NCBI RefSeq assembly: GCF_009363715.1
Contig: NZ_CP045404.1
Span: 1,952,001 to 2,016,000, forward strand
Length of the DNA: 64,000 nt
From: Roseovarius sp. THAF9
GTDB lineage: Bacteria > Pseudomonadota > Alphaproteobacteria > Rhodobacterales > Rhodobacteraceae
Direction: 5' to 3'
In this document: positions 62,737-64,000 of the stretch, piece by piece
Layout: each line of letters opens with the position of its first letter
Numbering within the stretch: the stretch's first letter is position 1
Translations under genes and position numbers: made by a program
The notes under the pieces: model-generated
Databases searched by the model: none
The model's input: the letters and a program-made list of their open reading frames with translations, nothing else
What the model was told of the DNA's origin: nothing

Positions 62737-63306
62737 TCAGACAGCCTTTTCCTTCGCTTCGCTTAAGATGCGATAGACGCTGGATTTGCCGATGCCGAGG
62801 GTTTCCGCGATCTTGAGCGGCGGCATGCCTTCACTCTCCAGCTTTAGAATATCATCAGCCTTGGCCTTGGCAGTCGGTTTCCTGCCTTTGTAAAGTCCAG
62901 CGGCCTTCGCCTTCGCGATACCCTCACGCTGCCTCTCCAGCATGATCTCTCTCTCAAACTGCGCGATGCTGGTGAGCATGTTGAGGTGAAGCCGTCCGTT
63001 CGCGGTCGTGGTGTCGATAGCCCCATCAAGGATACGCAAGGCCACGCCCTTGGCTTCAAGACGCTCTGTGATCTTGACCAGATGGGCTACCGAACGCGCC
63101 AGTCGATCCAGCTTGCTGACAACCATGACATCTCCCTCACGGGCGAACTCGATGGCCTCTTCCAGCTTCTCTCGCTTAAGCATATCGACTGATGACACTT
63201 GCTCGGTAAAGACCTTCTCACAACCTGCTACCGCGAGGTCGCGTTGCTGGGCCGCTAGGCCTGCCTTCTGGTCGAGTGTGGACGTGCGGGCGTATCCGAT
63301 GATCAT
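62737..63306 (-). CDS. serine recombinase (resolvase/invertase family)
   Basis: A 189-aa small serine recombinase like Tn3/gamma-delta resolvase or Gin/Hin invertase. Catalytic Ser9 in MIIGYARTSTLDQ; Arg motifs in VSKLDRLARSVAHL; the E-helix QFEREIMLERQREGIAKAKAAGLYKGR; C-terminal HTH (KIAETLGIGKSSVYRIL). It may resolve island multimers or invert a segment. A candidate 28-bp res site I lies immediately upstream. Confidence 0.92.
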   Translation of the reverse strand: MIIGYARTSTLDQKAGLAAQQRDLAVAGCEKVFTEQVSSVDMLKREKLEEAIEFAREGDVMVVSKLDRLARSVAHLVKITERLEAKGVALRILDGAIDTTTANGRLHLNMLTSIAQFEREIMLERQREGIAKAKAAGLYKGRKPTAKAKADDILKLESEGMPPLKIAETLGIGKSSVYRILSEAKEKAV

Positions 63307-63716
63307 GAAATGTCACTCCAAATAGGTTCTCAGACATATGGGGAATACCTTCCCAAAATGTCAACACCACTCTTATGGGAACACTTCGGACGAGTTCGGA
63401 TTTTCCCACATAACCTTGGCCTAATGGGAATTTACTTCTCTCAGCTAGATTAGAACCTGCAATGGTCGTTGCATGTGAAAGTGCGCCCCACCGGGGGGAA
63501 ATTCGTGCGGCACCTTTTAATACCTGCGGCACGCAAATTTGCGCTGAAATAAACCGAGAGTCTATTCCGCGGCGCCGCGTTAAAGTCAAAAAACCTTCTG
63601 TGGCCCATTGCAGCAAGACTAGGATGCCACCATATACTGTGTTATATAGTCGTACTATAGGCTCATTTAGTAGCCAAGAGGGAGGATCGCGACGGATTGG
63701 AACCAAGGAGTTCTAT
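63307..63716. other. 410-base low-GC intergenic region
   Basis: No gene. The left third holds the TATGGGAA-type repeats described as a candidate res site. The right part is AT-rich (ATATACTGTG, TTATATAGT) and probably holds the promoter of the partial gene at 63717, whose AAGGAG lies at about 63705. Confidence 0.55.
63334..63361. promoter_or_regulatory. candidate res site I of the serine recombinase
   Basis: ACATATGGGGAA and TTCCCAAAATGT are inverted (10 of 12 matching) around TACC, total 28 bp, the size of Tn3-type res site I. Related TATGGGAA half-sites recur inverted at about 63373-63413 and directly near 63422, like sites II and III. It starts 28 bases before the recombinase ATG. Confidence 0.5.
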
Positions 63717-64000
63717 ATGGCTGATGATGTGAGTGCGGAGGGGCCTGAAAAGCCTGAAAATGAAAGCTGGAAGAAGGTTGCGCGGGGCGCGTTGCAAGTA
63801 GCAGGAGCTGTGCCTTTCGCGGGAGGCCTTTTCTCGGCTGCCGCGGGCTATTGGTCGGAACGCGAGCAAGATCGACTGAATGACTTTCTCAAGCAATGGA
63901 TTGCGATGCTTGAGGACGAGCTACGTGAGAAACAGACTACTATAGCTGAGATTGCCATGAGGCTTGACCTACATGATGAGGAAATCGCGGAGCGCGTAAC
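63717..64000 (+). CDS. partial gene of unknown function (3' end outside window)
   Basis: 94 codons are visible: MADDVSAEGPEKPENESWKK (20 aa), then a glycine-rich hydrophobic segment (VAGAVPFAGGLFSAAAGYW), then a long charged helix (SEREQDRLNDFLKQWIAMLEDELREKQTTIAEIAMRLDLHDEEIAERV). The hydrophobic segment could span or sit in a membrane; the helix looks coiled-coil. AAGGAG precedes the ATG by six bases. AT-rich codons mark it as acquired DNA. Island position and architecture are compatible with a defence or conflict gene, but no family was recognised with confidence. Confidence 0.6.
   Translation, partial: MADDVSAEGPEKPENESWKKVARGALQVAGAVPFAGGLFSAAAGYWSEREQDRLNDFLKQWIAMLEDELREKQTTIAEIAMRLDLHDEEIAERV

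Larger units (their letters stand above)
59382..64000. mobile_element. tRNA-Asn-associated genomic island (left part; right end outside window)
   Basis: Island signs: tRNA-Asn at the boundary, integrase fragment, IS3-family insertion, ParB-like and serine recombinase genes, and a gene with lower GC and AT-rich codons at the right edge. The right boundary and a second att copy are not visible. Confidence 0.7.

Overview
The window is high-GC chromosomal DNA from an alphaproteobacterium, most likely a marine Rhodobacterales (Roseobacter-group) species. The evidence is indirect but consistent: three-component TRAP transporters, a PhoX-type Tat-exported phosphatase, an N-terminally extended RlmE, a corrinoid/tetrahydrofolate C1 gene set with a DUF1638 gene, the aroK-aroB and xerD neighbourhood, and GC-rich hairpin repeats between genes. 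No rRNA, CRISPR array or replication origin is visible.

Layout. 0-5.2 kb: a TakP-like TRAP transporter (DctM cut by the left edge) divergent from a Cache-type histidine kinase and NarL-type regulator. 5.3-7.6 kb: a small unknown gene and a PhoX phosphatase. 7.8-10.4 kb: ilvI-ilvH behind a promoter, a leader peptide with the run Leu-Ile-Val-Val-Val, and a terminator/antiterminator pair (an attenuator). 10.4-13.3 kb: an XRE regulator and a Rieske oxygenase with a coupled small protein, next to a divergent unknown gene with a perfect 20-bp palindrome. 13.7-16.2 kb: rlmE, an orphan phage-tail-tube-like gene and ppx/gppA. 16.4-18.8 kb: a small 'virulence factor' protein, a MetF-like reductase and a methyl-THF:corrinoid methyltransferase; the matching corrinoid protein and DUF1638 protein lie 26 kb away at 44.5-46.2 kb. 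18.8-23.4 kb: a YihY/BrkB membrane protein and a second TRAP operon ending in a universal stress protein.

23.8-25.3 kb holds a compact two-gene module: a Trypco1-like (trypsin-co-occurring) domain protein overlapping a cytoplasmic subtilisin-like S8 protease. 25.4-30.1 kb runs leftward: anmK, an Asp/Glu-racemase-family gene, an arginine-deiminase-superfamily gene and a family-5 ABC solute-binding protein with no permeases. Then come tyrS, an animal-type haem peroxidase, a quinone-reductase-like gene, an arsR-acr3-arsH arsenic operon, aroK-aroB, a small membrane protein, a TPR-like exported protein, xerD, a phosphoesterase lacking its first motif, a CorC/HlyC protein, a radical SAM protein, sufE, a lipoprotein, rnd, a small membrane protein and purMN. 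At 50.8-52.3 kb lies a membrane protein containing 36 tandem hexanucleotide units. A CAU tRNA (probably tRNA-Ile2), an RND pump, an orphan EnvZ-like kinase and an MBL hydrolase follow.

59.4 kb to the right edge is a genomic island beside tRNA-Asn: an integrase fragment cut by an IS3-family element, a ParB-like protein, a serine recombinase with a candidate res site, and an unidentified gene running off the edge. The island has lower GC and different codon use. The least described items are the Trypco1-S8 module, the hexamer-repeat membrane protein, the orphan tail-tube gene and the island's edge gene.
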